This document shows, in pieces, positions 1 through 8,541 of a stretch of 64,000 bases of DNA. The translations under genes were made by a program, and so were the position numbers. Each line of letters begins with the position of its first letter. The first letter of the stretch is position 1. The notes beneath the pieces are model-generated. The model had not been told where the DNA came from. It saw nothing but the letters and a program-made list of their open reading frames with translations, and searched no databases. Source of the DNA: Rhodoferax sp. (GTDB lineage Bacteria > Pseudomonadota > Gammaproteobacteria > Burkholderiales > Burkholderiaceae_C); assembly GCA_029866205.1 (NCBI GenBank), contig JARWZT010000008.1, positions 62,001-126,000 of the forward strand. Direction: 5' to 3'.

Positions 1-1154
1 TCAGGTGCGACTTGGGCGCCCGCGTTGTCTTGCACACCGTCAATGCCATCAGTGTCGGCCGCCAGCGCCCAGACACCGTCTATGCCTTGTAGCGCCTGTG
101 CCAGGCCCAAACAAAACTCACCGGCGCGTCCGCCTCGGCCTTTGGGCGCCCCCGGCGCGCGGGGACGGATCGTCACGGTGGTTTCGCCACCGCTCAAAAA
201 CACACACGGCTTCTGAAAAGCCCCCTGGCCCTTGGCCACCGCACGGGCCATGGCGGCGTGCACCTTGGCGACCTCGCGCGATTCGCCTTCTATTTCGTCG
301 CTCAAGATATAGGCCGCAATTCCGGCAGCGCGCGCTGCGTCTGCGGCGGCTTGGAGGCTTTGCTGGGGCGTGGCAATCAGGTGCAGGCCGTGGCCCGAGA
401 AGGCAGCATCCCCGGGCTTGGGCGTTTCGAGGGAACCGATGTGCAGTGCCTGCTCCACGGCCGGCGGCAGGGCAATGGCGTAGCGCCGCAATATGTCCAG
501 GGCATCGGCACAGGTACTGGCGTCCGCCACCGTCGGACCGCTGGCGATGGTAGATGGGTCGTCGCCGGGCACGTCGCTAATGGTCAGTGTCACCACCCGG
601 GCGGGCGCACAGGCAGCCCCCAGACGCCCGCCTTTGATGCGCGAGAGGTGTTTACGAACGCAGTTCATCTCGCCAATATGTGCACCACTGTCAAGCAGCT
701 GCTGGTTGATGCGCTGCTTGTCTTGCAGTGTCAGGCCCTCGGCGGGCAGGGTCAGCAACGCCGATCCGCCGCCTGAGATCAGGCACAACACCAGATCGTC
801 GGCGGTGAGTCCCTGGGTGAGTGCCAAGATACGTTGCGCAGCGGTCAGGCCTGCCGCGTCAGGTACCGGGTGCGCGGCCTCGACGACCTCAATGCGTTGC
901 GCCAGGCCTTGCGGGCGGGGCGGCGTATGGCCGTAACGTGTGACCACCAGGCCCGAAAGTGGTGCGTCTAACGGCCACAGCGCTTCCACCGCTTGCGCCA
1001 TCGCGCCTGCGGCTTTACCCGCACCCAGCACCAGGGTACGTCCCGTGGGTGGCGGGGGCAAAAAGGCCGCCGTGTTGTGCAACGGCAAGGCGCGCGTCAC
1101 GGCTGCCTGAAACAGGGTTTGCAAAAAAGCGCGGGGGTCAGTGGAAAAGGTCAT
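1..1154 (-). CDS. ttuD: Glycerate 2-kinase (MOFRL/TtuD family), 3' end cut by window edge
   Basis: The reverse strand is open from an ATG at 1154 to the window edge (384 codons), and no stop is reached. The first residues read MTFSTDPRAFLQTLFQAA, followed by a glycine-rich LVLGAGKAAGAMAQA segment typical of the N-terminal domain. Close to the edge lies ALAADTDGIDG, the hallmark of the MOFRL domain of class II glycerate kinases. About 50 residues of the usual roughly 430 are missing. The enzyme phosphorylates glycerate made from glyoxylate through tartronate semialdehyde, which fits purine degradation (allantoin to glyoxylate) encoded next to it. It is divergent from the deaminase gene, with only about 50 bases between the two starts, so they probably share a control region. 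Confidence 0.88.
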   Translation of the reverse strand, partial: MTFSTDPRAFLQTLFQAAVTRALPLHNTAAFLPPPPTGRTLVLGAGKAAGAMAQAVEALWPLDAPLSGLVVTRYGHTPPRPQGLAQRIEVVEAAHPVPDAAGLTAAQRILALTQGLTADDLVLCLISGGGSALLTLPAEGLTLQDKQRINQQLLDSGAHIGEMNCVRKHLSRIKGGRLGAACAPARVVTLTISDVPGDDPSTIASGPTVADASTCADALDILRRYAIALPPAVEQALHIGSLETPKPGDAAFSGHGLHLIATPQQSLQAAADAARAAGIAAYILSDEIEGESREVAKVHAAMARAVAKGQGAFQKPCVFLSGGETTVTIRPRAPGAPKGRGGRAGEFCLGLAQALQGIDGVWALAADTDGIDGVQDNAGAQVAP

Positions 1155-1207
1155 ACACCAGATGATAGGGGCCCGGGCCCGCGACAGGGCTGCGGCACAA
1201 TGCCCGC

Positions 1208-2626
1208 ATGTCCACCCTGCTCATTCACAACGCCCACACCGTGGCCACCCAAGACGATGCACGCACCGAGTTGCACAGCACGTCGGTCTTGGTGCGGGAC
1301 CGCCAGATCGCGGCAATCGGTCCGGTGCATACCCTGCCGCACACGGCGGACACGGTGATCGATGCGCGCCACCACCTGCTGGTGCCGGGTTTGGTCAACA
1401 CCCACCACCACATGTACCAATCGCTCACCCGGGCGATACCGTCGGTGCAAAACGCCGAGCTCTTTGGCTGGTTGCGCGGCCTGTACCCGATCTGGGGCGG
1501 CCTCACGCCAGACATGATTTACACCAGCACCCAGGTCGCCATGGCGGAGTTGCTGCTGAGTGGATGCACCACCAGCAGCGACCACCTCTACATCTACCCA
1601 AACAGCGTGACGCTGGACGACAGCATTGAGGCGGCGCGGGCCATTGGCATGCGCTTTGTGGCCACCCGCGGCAGCATGAGCGTAGGCCAGAGCCAGGGCG
1701 GCCTGCCACCGGACCACCTGGTGGAAAACGAAAACGCCATTTTGAAAGACACCCAGCGCGTGGTGGAGCGGTACCACAACGCCGCCCACGGCGCGATGAC
1801 ACAAGTGGCGGTGGCGCCCTGCTCTCCCTTCAGCGTGAGCCGCGACCTGATGAAGACCTCGGCCGAGTTGGCCCGCCAATACGGCGTGCGTATGCACACG
1901 CACCTGGCCGAAAACGACCACGACATTGCCTACAGCCGCGAAAAATTTGGCTGCACGCCGGCGCAATACGCCCAAGAGCTGGGTTGGCTGGGCCACGATG
2001 TCTGGCACGCGCACTGCGTCAAGCTCGATGACGAAGGAATTAGCCTGTTTGCCGCGACCCGGACCGGCGTGGCACATTGCCCCTGCAGCAACATGCGCCT
2101 GGCCAGCGGCATTGCACCGGTGCGCAAAATGCTGGCTGCGGGCGTGCCGGTGGGGCTGGGGGTGGACGGCAGCGCCAGCAACGATGGCGCACACCTGTTG
2201 GCCGAAGCGCGCCAGGCCATGCTGCTGGCGCGCCTGCGCAAATCGCTGGAGTCGCCCACACTTGACGCCCACGGCCAGACCCGATTTGGCTGCGACACCG
2301 CCCCCATGGAAATGACCGCCCGCGATGCCCTGGCCCTGGCCACACGGGGCGGAGCCGAGGTACTGGGGCGAACCGACATCGGACAAATCAAGGTCGGCAT
2401 GTGTGCCGACCTGGCCTTGTTTGACCTGCGCAGCCTGCAGTTTGCGGGTGCGGCGGTGCACGACCCGGTGGCCAGCCTGATGCTCTGCGCCAGTGCCAAC
2501 GCCGCCTACACCGTGGTGAACGGGCGGGTGGTGGTCCACGAAGGGCAGTTGACCACCGTCGACCTCTGGCCGCTGATCGAGCAACACAATGCCATGGCCC
2601 AGACCTTGGCGGCCGGCGCGGGCTAA
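1208..2626 (+). CDS. 8-oxoguanine/guanine-type deaminase (amidohydrolase superfamily, AtzB-like)
   Basis: A 472-residue cytosolic amidohydrolase. The metal-binding HxH lies in VNTHHHMYQSL (His66/His68). Further ligands are in HTHLAEND, WHAHCVKLD and GLGVDGSASND, the last giving the catalytic Asp. The overall pattern matches the subgroup that includes bacterial 8-oxoguanine deaminase and hydroxyatrazine ethylaminohydrolase rather than classical guanine deaminase. Deamination of 8-oxoguanine gives urate directly, and urate hydroxylase, hydroxyisourate hydrolase and XdhC follow within 7 kb, so a purine substrate is the best inference. Guanine or a triazine substrate cannot be excluded from sequence alone. 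The start is the first ATG of the frame and keeps the N-terminal beta-sandwich segment complete. Confidence 0.82.
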   Translation: MSTLLIHNAHTVATQDDARTELHSTSVLVRDRQIAAIGPVHTLPHTADTVIDARHHLLVPGLVNTHHHMYQSLTRAIPSVQNAELFGWLRGLYPIWGGLTPDMIYTSTQVAMAELLLSGCTTSSDHLYIYPNSVTLDDSIEAARAIGMRFVATRGSMSVGQSQGGLPPDHLVENENAILKDTQRVVERYHNAAHGAMTQVAVAPCSPFSVSRDLMKTSAELARQYGVRMHTHLAENDHDIAYSREKFGCTPAQYAQELGWLGHDVWHAHCVKLDDEGISLFAATRTGVAHCPCSNMRLASGIAPVRKMLAAGVPVGLGVDGSASNDGAHLLAEARQAMLLARLRKSLESPTLDAHGQTRFGCDTAPMEMTARDALALATRGGAEVLGRTDIGQIKVGMCADLALFDLRSLQFAGAAVHDPVASLMLCASANAAYTVVNGRVVVHEGQLTTVDLWPLIEQHNAMAQTLAAGAG

Positions 2627-2630
2627 CCCG

Positions 2631-3260
2631 GTGGTTCTGCTGAGCGCTTCCACCGCCCTGGCGTTTTTCGCGGCTTCGGTGCTGCTGGCGCTGGTACCCG
2701 GACCCGACAATGTGTTTGTGCTGCTGCACGCCGCGGCGCACGGGGCGCGGGCGGGGCTGCTGGTGGTGCTGGGACTGTGCAGCGGCTTGTTGTTCCATAC
2801 GGCAGCCGTGGCGCTGGGGCTGGCGGCGCTGCTGGCCACGTCGAGCGCCGCCTTCACCTTCCTCAAAATACTGGGCGCCGCCTATTTGTTGTGGCTCGCC
2901 TGGCTGTCCTGGCGCGCCGCGGCCGGCCTGCAGGACACGGAGACACCGCCACCTTTGGGGGCACCCCAAACTTACCTTCGTGGCGTGCTGATGAACATCA
3001 GCAACCCCAAGGTCGCTCTGTTTTTTTTGGCTTTTTTGCCGCAGTTCGTGGAACCTGCGGGCGGCCCCGTGGCGCTGCAAATCCTGCAACTTGGGGGCGT
3101 TTTCATGCTGGCCACCTTGCTCACCTTTGGCGCCATCGCACTGCTGGCCGGGCGCTTCGGTCAGCTCTTGCTTCACTCGCCGCATGCACAGGTGCGGCTC
3201 AACCGCCTGGCCAGCGTGGTGTTTGCGGGCCTGGCGTTGAGGTTGGTGCTGGGGGCATAG
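2631..3260 (+). CDS. LysE/RhtB-family amino-acid or metabolite exporter
   Basis: About 209 residues forming five to six hydrophobic helices. The family signature LVPGPDNVFVL lies in the first helix and GVLMNISNPKVALFF in the middle, both typical of LysE/RhtB exporters. A GTG at 2631 sits four bases after the deaminase stop and is preferred. An in-frame ATG at 2589 would overlap the deaminase by 38 bases and add a non-hydrophobic leader. The position suggests cotranscription with the deaminase. The family exports amino acids and related small molecules; the substrate here is unknown, and a purine-related compound would be speculation. Confidence 0.85.
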   Translation: MVLLSASTALAFFAASVLLALVPGPDNVFVLLHAAAHGARAGLLVVLGLCSGLLFHTAAVALGLAALLATSSAAFTFLKILGAAYLLWLAWLSWRAAAGLQDTETPPPLGAPQTYLRGVLMNISNPKVALFFLAFLPQFVEPAGGPVALQILQLGGVFMLATLLTFGAIALLAGRFGQLLLHSPHAQVRLNRLASVVFAGLALRLVLGA

Positions 3261-3469
3261 CTACCCGGCTGTTGCGCCCACAAAATCACGGGACGATGCA
3301 CCAAAATCTGCAAAATCAGACATATAGTCTTATTTTTAGAACCTTTGTGACACCCCGCACCCCGAAACGGGGGTTAACCCGCATAGAGTGGCGGACTCTC
3401 TCACTTACAGTCGCGGCTGCTTTTGCCATGGTTGGCGCCTAGCCCTATTACTTTTCCGGAGCCCTGCTG
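3261..3469. other. 209-base intergenic region with small palindromes
   Basis: No gene is visible. A short CCCGaaaCGGG hairpin (3361-3371) runs straight into the perfect palindrome GGGTTAACCC (3371-3380), about 90 bases before the hydroxylase-family start. This could be an operator or part of a promoter. A GGAG ribosome-binding site lies just before 3470. Confidence 0.4.
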
Positions 3470-4543
3470 ATGAGCCCCTATCTTTTTGCGATACCTGTCT
3501 TCTTCCTGTTGGTCGGCATTGAAATGTGGGTCGCGCACCGGCGGGGCATCCAGGTTTACCGGTTTCAGGACACGCTCACTTCGATGAACATCGGCACCGT
3601 GAGCCAATTCGTCAACACCATCGGTGGCGCCATCAGCGTGGCCATGTATGCCATATTGGTCGAGCGTTTTGGCGCTTTCACCTGGGACACCAGCAATCCC
3701 TTGACCTGGGTGTTGGCACTGGTGCTGTACGACTTTTTCTACTACTGGGTGCACCGCAGCGGCCACGAGATCAATATTTTGTGGGCGGCGCACGTGGTGC
3801 ACCACAGCAGCGAAGAGTTCAATATGTCGACCGCCATGCGCCAGTCGTCTACCGGCTTTTACTTTCGCTGGGTTTTTTATGTGCCGCTGGCCTTGCTGGG
3901 GTTTCCGCTCAAGGTGTTTTTGACGGTGGCGATCATCGACCTCGTTTACCAGTTTTGGGTGCACACGCGGCTGATCGGACGCTTGGGGTTTTTGGAGCTG
4001 TTTTTGGTCACCCCATCGAACCACCGGGTGCACCATGGCCAAAACGACTACTGCATTGACAAAAACTACGGCGGCATTTTCAGCATCTGGGACCGCATGT
4101 TTGGCACCTATGCCGACGAGCGCGCCGATGAGCCGCCCATGTACGGCGTGCGCAAGCCGCTGCACAGCTGGAACGCGGTATGGGGCAATGTGCACCATTA
4201 CTTTGCCATCGTGGCGCAGGCGCGTGCCACCGCCGGCTGGCGCAACAAGCTGATGTGCTTTTTTGCAGGCCCGGGCTGGCAACCGCCCGAAGCGGGACCC
4301 GTGGCAGCGAATTTTGAGGCGCACAAGTTTGTTCGCTTTGCCACGCCCGCGCCCCAGGCGATGCGCCGGGTGGCGGTGGCCATTACTGTGGTGGGAACGC
4401 TGCTATTGATGTACTTCCTGTTTGCCCAAAAAGGCTTTACGCCGGTGCAGCGGATCAGCTTCTCCACCGCCATGGTGTTGGTCTACGGCGCGCTCGGCTA
4501 TGCCTGGCTGCACCCCCGGGTGCAAGGAGCGGCCCGTGTCTAG
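3470..4543 (+). CDS. Fatty acid hydroxylase / sterol desaturase superfamily membrane protein
   Basis: 357 residues with N-terminal membrane helices and the di-iron histidine clusters of the fatty acid hydroxylase superfamily: HRSGHE, HVVHHSSEEFN and, later, NHRVHHGQND. The spacing resembles the alkylglycerol monooxygenase-like branch common in bacteria. Two more hydrophobic helices follow near residues 300-350. It should be an inner-membrane, O2-dependent hydroxylase or desaturase acting on a lipid, but the substrate cannot be read from sequence. The next gene overlaps it by eight bases, so the two are probably made together. A GGAG Shine-Dalgarno element supports the ATG at 3470. Confidence 0.88.
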   Translation: MSPYLFAIPVFFLLVGIEMWVAHRRGIQVYRFQDTLTSMNIGTVSQFVNTIGGAISVAMYAILVERFGAFTWDTSNPLTWVLALVLYDFFYYWVHRSGHEINILWAAHVVHHSSEEFNMSTAMRQSSTGFYFRWVFYVPLALLGFPLKVFLTVAIIDLVYQFWVHTRLIGRLGFLELFLVTPSNHRVHHGQNDYCIDKNYGGIFSIWDRMFGTYADERADEPPMYGVRKPLHSWNAVWGNVHHYFAIVAQARATAGWRNKLMCFFAGPGWQPPEAGPVAANFEAHKFVRFATPAPQAMRRVAVAITVVGTLLLMYFLFAQKGFTPVQRISFSTAMVLVYGALGYAWLHPRVQGAARV

Positions 4544-5135
4544 CCTGGCTTTGACTGACGGTTTCTTGTGTCTGGTGACCCTGTGGCTGGCCAGCCGTAC
4601 GCAAGCCCCGGTGGCGCTGCGCCTGGCCTGCGCGCTGTTTGCGGCGGCGGCCTTGCTGGGCGTATTGCGCTTCTCGGGCCTGTACCCACTGCCCACCTGG
4701 CATCAGTTTGCGTCCATGCTGGGCGCCATGGCGGCATTCCCGCTGTTGGCGGTCGCGGTGGTCTGGCCGGACGCGCTGGTGACCCGCAGCACGCGCTTTG
4801 CCTGGATTTTTATGTGTTTCATGGCCGTTTTGGGCGTGCTGATCGTGGGTGCCGGGCAAAAGCGCGTCGTGGCCGACGGCCTGGCCGTGGTGTCTGTGGT
4901 CGCTTTGGTGTTCACACTGGCACGCGCAGGACTGTGGCGCGGCGCTCTGGCGGGGGCGCTGATGCTGGCCGGACTGCTACTGTTCGCAGCCAAGGTGTCG
5001 GTCGCTGGCGTGCTGGTACCCGGCGACCTGCTGCACATCGGTATGGCGCTGGGCCTGCTGGGTCTGGGCACCCTGCCCCGCTGGCCCGACCACAGTGGCG
5101 TGTCCACCTACGACCACGGCGTACCCGCCGCCTGA
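4536..5135 (+). CDS. Small polytopic membrane protein, partner of the hydroxylase
   Basis: 199 residues, almost entirely hydrophobic, with about six predicted helices and no recognised catalytic motif. The GTG at 4536 is preceded by AAGGAG with good spacing and overlaps the end of the upstream hydroxylase gene, which argues for translational coupling. Earlier in-frame starts would lie deep inside that gene. The protein may assist the hydroxylase or be an unrelated membrane component; I do not recognise its family. The gene ends head-to-head with puuD on the other strand with no spacer. Confidence 0.7.
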   Translation: MSSLALTDGFLCLVTLWLASRTQAPVALRLACALFAAAALLGVLRFSGLYPLPTWHQFASMLGAMAAFPLLAVAVVWPDALVTRSTRFAWIFMCFMAVLGVLIVGAGQKRVVADGLAVVSVVALVFTLARAGLWRGALAGALMLAGLLLFAAKVSVAGVLVPGDLLHIGMALGLLGLGTLPRWPDHSGVSTYDHGVPAA

Positions 5136-6338
5136 TCAATCCAGCTTGGCGCCGCCTTCAAACCAACGCTTGAGGGTGTCGCGCTCGGCTTCGGTAATTT
5201 GGGTGGCGTTGTTCATGGGCATGGCACGCGTGAGCACGGCTTGCTGATAAATGCCCTGAGCGTGCGTGGCCACGGATTGGGGCGAGTCGAATCGCACATT
5301 TTTCATTTGCACCTGCTCTGCGTGGCAAGGGTAGCAACGCTGCGCCAAGATGGGCTGTACCGTGGCGTAACCCACCGGCATTTGGCTCTGCGCCGCAGCA
5401 GGAGCCACAGGCGCTGGAACCAGCGCCACCAGCACGCCCACAATGGCCAACACGCCTGCAGCCGCATAGGGCCAAGGGTGCAGATTACGCCCGAGCTTGA
5501 AGCCGTGGCGCAAGACAAAAAACTGGCGTATGGCCGCGCCCGCAAACATCAAGGCAATCAGCACCAGCCAGTTGTGCGGGTTGCTATAAGTAAAACTGTA
5601 GTGGTTGCTGAGCATGGCAAACAACACGGGCAGCGTGAAATAGGTGTTGTGCACGCTGCGCTGCTTGCCGCGTTTACCGTGAATAGGGTCGACCGGCTGG
5701 TTGGCGCGGATGCTCTCAACCACCGTTTTTTGGCCAGGAATGATCCAGAAGAACACATTGGCGCTCATGCTGGTGGCGATCATGGCGCCCACCAGCAAAA
5801 AAGCCGCGCGCCCCGCAAACCAGTGGCAAGCCAGCCAAGACGCCACGCACACCAGCAGCGCGACCAACACCCCTACGACGCGGTCGCCGCCGTCGCGCTG
5901 GCCAAAAATTCGGCATACGGCGTCATAGGCCAACCAGAACACCACCAAAAATCCCAGCGCCACGGCGACGGCAGCCGAGGGTGACCAGTCCATCACCGAT
6001 TTGTCCACCAGATAGGTGCCCGCGTTCCAGAGGTAGGAAATGGTGAACAAGGAAAAGCCGGTCAACCAGGTGCTGTAGCTTTCCCAGTAAAACCAGTGCA
6101 AATGATCGGGCAGCTGCGGGGGACGCACCGCAAATTTGACAGGATGGTAAAAACCGCCTCCATGCACGGCCCAAAGCTCGCCGCTGACGCCTTGGCGTTT
6201 GAGGTCTTCATCCTCAGGGGGGGTGAGGCTGCTGTCCAAAAAAACAAAATAAAACGACGAGCCCACCCAAGCAATGGCGGTCACCACGTGCGCCCAACGC
6301 AAGAGCAAATTGGCCCAGTCCAGTAAATACGATTCCAT
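5136..6338 (-). CDS. puuD: Urate hydroxylase PuuD (membrane urate oxidase with cytochrome c domain)
   Basis: 400 residues. The N-terminal part has about eight membrane helices with the DUF989 pattern, beginning MESYLLDWANLLLRWAHV and containing AWVGSSFYF. The C-terminal part is a small cytochrome c domain with a haem site CYPCH (Cys335, Cys338, His339) and a methionine-rich RAMPMNN segment that probably gives the axial ligand. PuuD oxidises urate to 5-hydroxyisourate and passes electrons to the respiratory chain, unlike soluble peroxide-forming uricase. uraH, which acts on the product, lies 1.5 kb upstream on the same strand. Length and domain order are normal for the family. Confidence 0.93.
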   Translation of the reverse strand: MESYLLDWANLLLRWAHVVTAIAWVGSSFYFVFLDSSLTPPEDEDLKRQGVSGELWAVHGGGFYHPVKFAVRPPQLPDHLHWFYWESYSTWLTGFSLFTISYLWNAGTYLVDKSVMDWSPSAAVAVALGFLVVFWLAYDAVCRIFGQRDGGDRVVGVLVALLVCVASWLACHWFAGRAAFLLVGAMIATSMSANVFFWIIPGQKTVVESIRANQPVDPIHGKRGKQRSVHNTYFTLPVLFAMLSNHYSFTYSNPHNWLVLIALMFAGAAIRQFFVLRHGFKLGRNLHPWPYAAAGVLAIVGVLVALVPAPVAPAAAQSQMPVGYATVQPILAQRCYPCHAEQVQMKNVRFDSPQSVATHAQGIYQQAVLTRAMPMNNATQITEAERDTLKRWFEGGAKLD

Positions 6339-6392
6339 GCGGAGATTCTCCAGTGGGGGAAATTGTAGGCAGCCCGGTTTGCGACGCGGCGC

Positions 6393-7196
6393 CTACGCGG
6401 CAACCATCATCAATTGCGCGGCCACCGCCACGGCAATCACCTCAGGGCGCTTGTCGTAAATGCCTGGCACACCGATCGGGCAAGTGACCTGCGCCAACTC
6501 TGCGGGCGTGAAGCCCCTGGCCTCCAGCCGGTGACAAAAAGTAGCCCATTTGGTCTTGCTGCCAATAAGCCCGATGAAGGGCAAATCGGCCTGGGCGCGT
6601 TGGCGCAGCAGGCAGGCATGGACGATGTCCAAGTCTTCGGCGTGGCTGAAACTCATGATCAACACGCGCGACTGGCTCGCGAGCTGAGCGACGGCGCCCT
6701 GTACCGGGCTGGAGTGCTCACAATGCACGTTGGCGGGTAAGCCGGGCGGAAATGCCTGGTCGCGGCTGTCAATCCAGGTCAGATCCACAGGCAACAGGCC
6801 CAGCACTTGTACCAGGGCCGTACCCACATGGCCGCTGCCAAACAAGGCCACTGGCACCTGGGCCGGTCGCAAGGCCAACGTCAGTGCCGCTTGGTCTTGG
6901 GCGGTTACCGGCGAAAACGCCAGCGTCACCTGACCACCGCAGCACTGCCCCAAACTCGGGCCCAAGGCGTAATGCTGGATGCGCACAAGCGCCGGGTTGT
7001 GCAACAGGGCGCGGGCGTGGGCGATGGCGTCAAGCTCCAGACGCCCACCGCCCACGGTTGCGACGGTGGAATCGGCAAAAACCGCCATCCAGGCGCCTAC
7101 TTCGCGGGGCACGGAGCCCCGGGTGGCTTGCACGCGCACCAAAATGGCGTTACCGTGCGCCAATTGCGAGAAAAGTTGAGCGATCAAACGCTGCAT
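6393..7196 (-). CDS. xdhC: Xanthine dehydrogenase accessory protein XdhC
   Basis: 267 residues from the ATG at 7196 (MQRLIAQLFSQLAHGNAIL); an upstream in-frame ATG at 7232 adds an unconserved leader. Motifs typical of XdhC are VQATRGSVPREVG, VGGGRLE and GQCCGGQV, followed by a C-terminal Rossmann-like part with LFGSGHVGTALV. XdhC binds molybdenum cofactor and inserts the sulfurated form into xanthine dehydrogenase. The xdhAB structural genes are not in this window and may lie beyond the left edge. The gene is followed on the same strand by puuD after 54 bases, consistent with a purine-degradation operon. Confidence 0.92.
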   Translation of the reverse strand: MQRLIAQLFSQLAHGNAILVRVQATRGSVPREVGAWMAVFADSTVATVGGGRLELDAIAHARALLHNPALVRIQHYALGPSLGQCCGGQVTLAFSPVTAQDQAALTLALRPAQVPVALFGSGHVGTALVQVLGLLPVDLTWIDSRDQAFPPGLPANVHCEHSSPVQGAVAQLASQSRVLIMSFSHAEDLDIVHACLLRQRAQADLPFIGLIGSKTKWATFCHRLEARGFTPAELAQVTCPIGVPGIYDKRPEVIAVAVAAQLMMVAA

Positions 7197-7255
7197 GGTG
7201 CGCCTTGCAGGCAAGATGGGCTCGCCAAACACAAAGACGCTCCAGGAGACACCTC

Positions 7256-7810
7256 ATGACTGTTTTGCGATTGACGGCCGCTGGGCTGTCCCAACATTAC
7301 AAGGCGCTCAGCGCCCTGGCTGTCACCTGCGCCATGGCGGGCTGCGCCACTGCGCCCGCGCCGGTGGCCGTGAAGCCGCCCCCCGCCCCCGCGGTAGCCG
7401 TTGCCCCGAAACCCCCAGAACCGATGGAGATTGCCCCTGCGGCCCCCGCCGTCGTGGTCCCTGCCTTTGTTTCGCAGGCCGGCACTGCGCGCGACTACCG
7501 GCGCGATGCCGCCACGCACCTCTACGAACGGCTGCGCGAACGCGTCTTCAAAGGCAAGATGCCTCCCATGCTGCAGGCGGTGGGGGTGTTGCAGGTCGAC
7601 ATTAACCACCAGGGTGCCGTCACCGACGTGCGCTGGATGCGCGCACCCAAACATGTACCGGCCGTCATGGCGGAAATCGAGCGCACTGTACGGGCTGCCG
7701 CACCTTACCCGGCACCGGTGCGCATGGGCCAAGTGACGTACACCGACACCTGGCTGTGGCACAAGACCGGGCGTTTTCAGCTGGACACCCTGTCTGAAGG
7801 CCAGCTGTAA
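7256..7810 (+). CDS. Lipoprotein with proline-rich linker and TonB-C-like domain
   Basis: 184 residues. The signal peptide ends in a lipobox AMAGC (Cys30). A Pro/Ala/Val-rich stretch (about residues 31-75) follows, and then a domain of about 100 residues containing VDINHQGAVTDVRWMRAP, which resembles the C-terminal domain of TonB-type energy transducers. A strong AGGAGA site precedes the ATG at 7256. It is divergent from xdhC and convergent with uraH. There is no N-terminal TonB membrane anchor, so a periplasmic lipoprotein with a TonB-like fold is more likely than a true TonB. Its function is not known. Confidence 0.75.
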   Translation: MTVLRLTAAGLSQHYKALSALAVTCAMAGCATAPAPVAVKPPPAPAVAVAPKPPEPMEIAPAAPAVVVPAFVSQAGTARDYRRDAATHLYERLRERVFKGKMPPMLQAVGVLQVDINHQGAVTDVRWMRAPKHVPAVMAEIERTVRAAAPYPAPVRMGQVTYTDTWLWHKTGRFQLDTLSEGQL

Positions 7811-7849
7811 GGCTTTGGGCTGCGGCATACCGACGAAATTGCGCCGCAC

Positions 7850-8209
7850 TTAAGAACCACGGTACGTCGAATAGCTCCAGGGACTCACCAAGAGCGGCAC
7901 GTGGTAGTGCTGGCTTGTATCGGCCACACCGAAATCCAGACTGACCTGGTCCAGGAACGGCGGCTCGGGGAGTTCCACCCCGCGCCCCCGGAAATACGCG
8001 GCAACATCAAACACCAGCCGGTAGGTGCCTTTTTTCAGACTTTGCGTGTCGTAGAGCAGGCCATCGGGGTTGCGGCCATCGGTATTCAGCACGAGGCGCT
8101 TGACCAAGGTACGCGACCCATCGTGCACCGAGGTGGTGTAAAGCGCCACCGCCATGCCGGCCGCCGGGCTGCCATGCATGGTGTCCAAAACGTGGGTACT
8201 CAGGCCCAT
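7850..8209 (-). CDS. uraH: 5-hydroxyisourate hydrolase (transthyretin-like)
   Basis: 119 residues, the normal length. It starts with MGLSTHVLDTMHGSPAAGM, which carries the N-terminal His of the family, and ends with the diagnostic YRGS tetrapeptide. It hydrolyses 5-hydroxyisourate, the PuuD product, to OHCU. No OHCU decarboxylase (uraD) is seen in the window. A GGAG-like site (GGAGACGCCC) precedes the start. Confidence 0.95.
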   Translation of the reverse strand: MGLSTHVLDTMHGSPAAGMAVALYTTSVHDGSRTLVKRLVLNTDGRNPDGLLYDTQSLKKGTYRLVFDVAAYFRGRGVELPEPPFLDQVSLDFGVADTSQHYHVPLLVSPWSYSTYRGS

Positions 8210-8541
8210 GGGCGTCTCCTTTAAATTTGGCGTGGTGGTACGCGCTGCAAAGTGTATAGAGATTGCGCCGGCAAGGGCCTACCTAGAACCGTAACGCATT
8301 CAGCCTCGGGCGCTTGCTACTGGGCTTCACGGACTGGGCACAACGGAGTTCCCGAGGCCGCTGAGTACTCACGCCGTGTTTTGGGGCGTGGAATGAATAA
8401 TCTTATTTTGGCAATTGAGCAGCTGAATTTGCTGAATTTCGCAATAACCCTATTTTTTCTCATATCATTTGCCCGCTCGATCCCGATGCCCATAAGTCGT
8501 GGGCCGCCAAACAATCTTTCAACCAGCAGAAGAGTGAAAAA
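8210..8541. promoter_or_regulatory. 332-base leader region before the channel cluster, with a long hairpin
   Basis: No gene is visible on either strand. GCCTCGGG (8303-8310) pairs exactly with CCCGAGGC (8351-8358) around a 40-base loop rich in GGGC-type sub-pairings. Further on is a tandem repeat of GCTGAATTT (around 8420-8440). The region probably holds the divergent promoters of uraH and of the channel cluster. The hairpin could be a structured 5' leader; it does not match any riboswitch consensus I know. Confidence 0.4.

Noticed and set aside
1151..2866. A 571-codon open frame antisense to the deaminase
   Set aside because: The translation is low-information (His, Gln, Arg and Ala rich) with no motif, and the opposite strand encodes a clear amidohydrolase. 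It is a high-GC shadow frame.
8272..8400. Possible guanidine (ykkC-type) or other known riboswitch before the channel cluster
   Set aside because: The conserved single-stranded motifs of the ykkC, mini-ykkC and c-di-GMP classes are not present. Only the hairpin itself can be supported.
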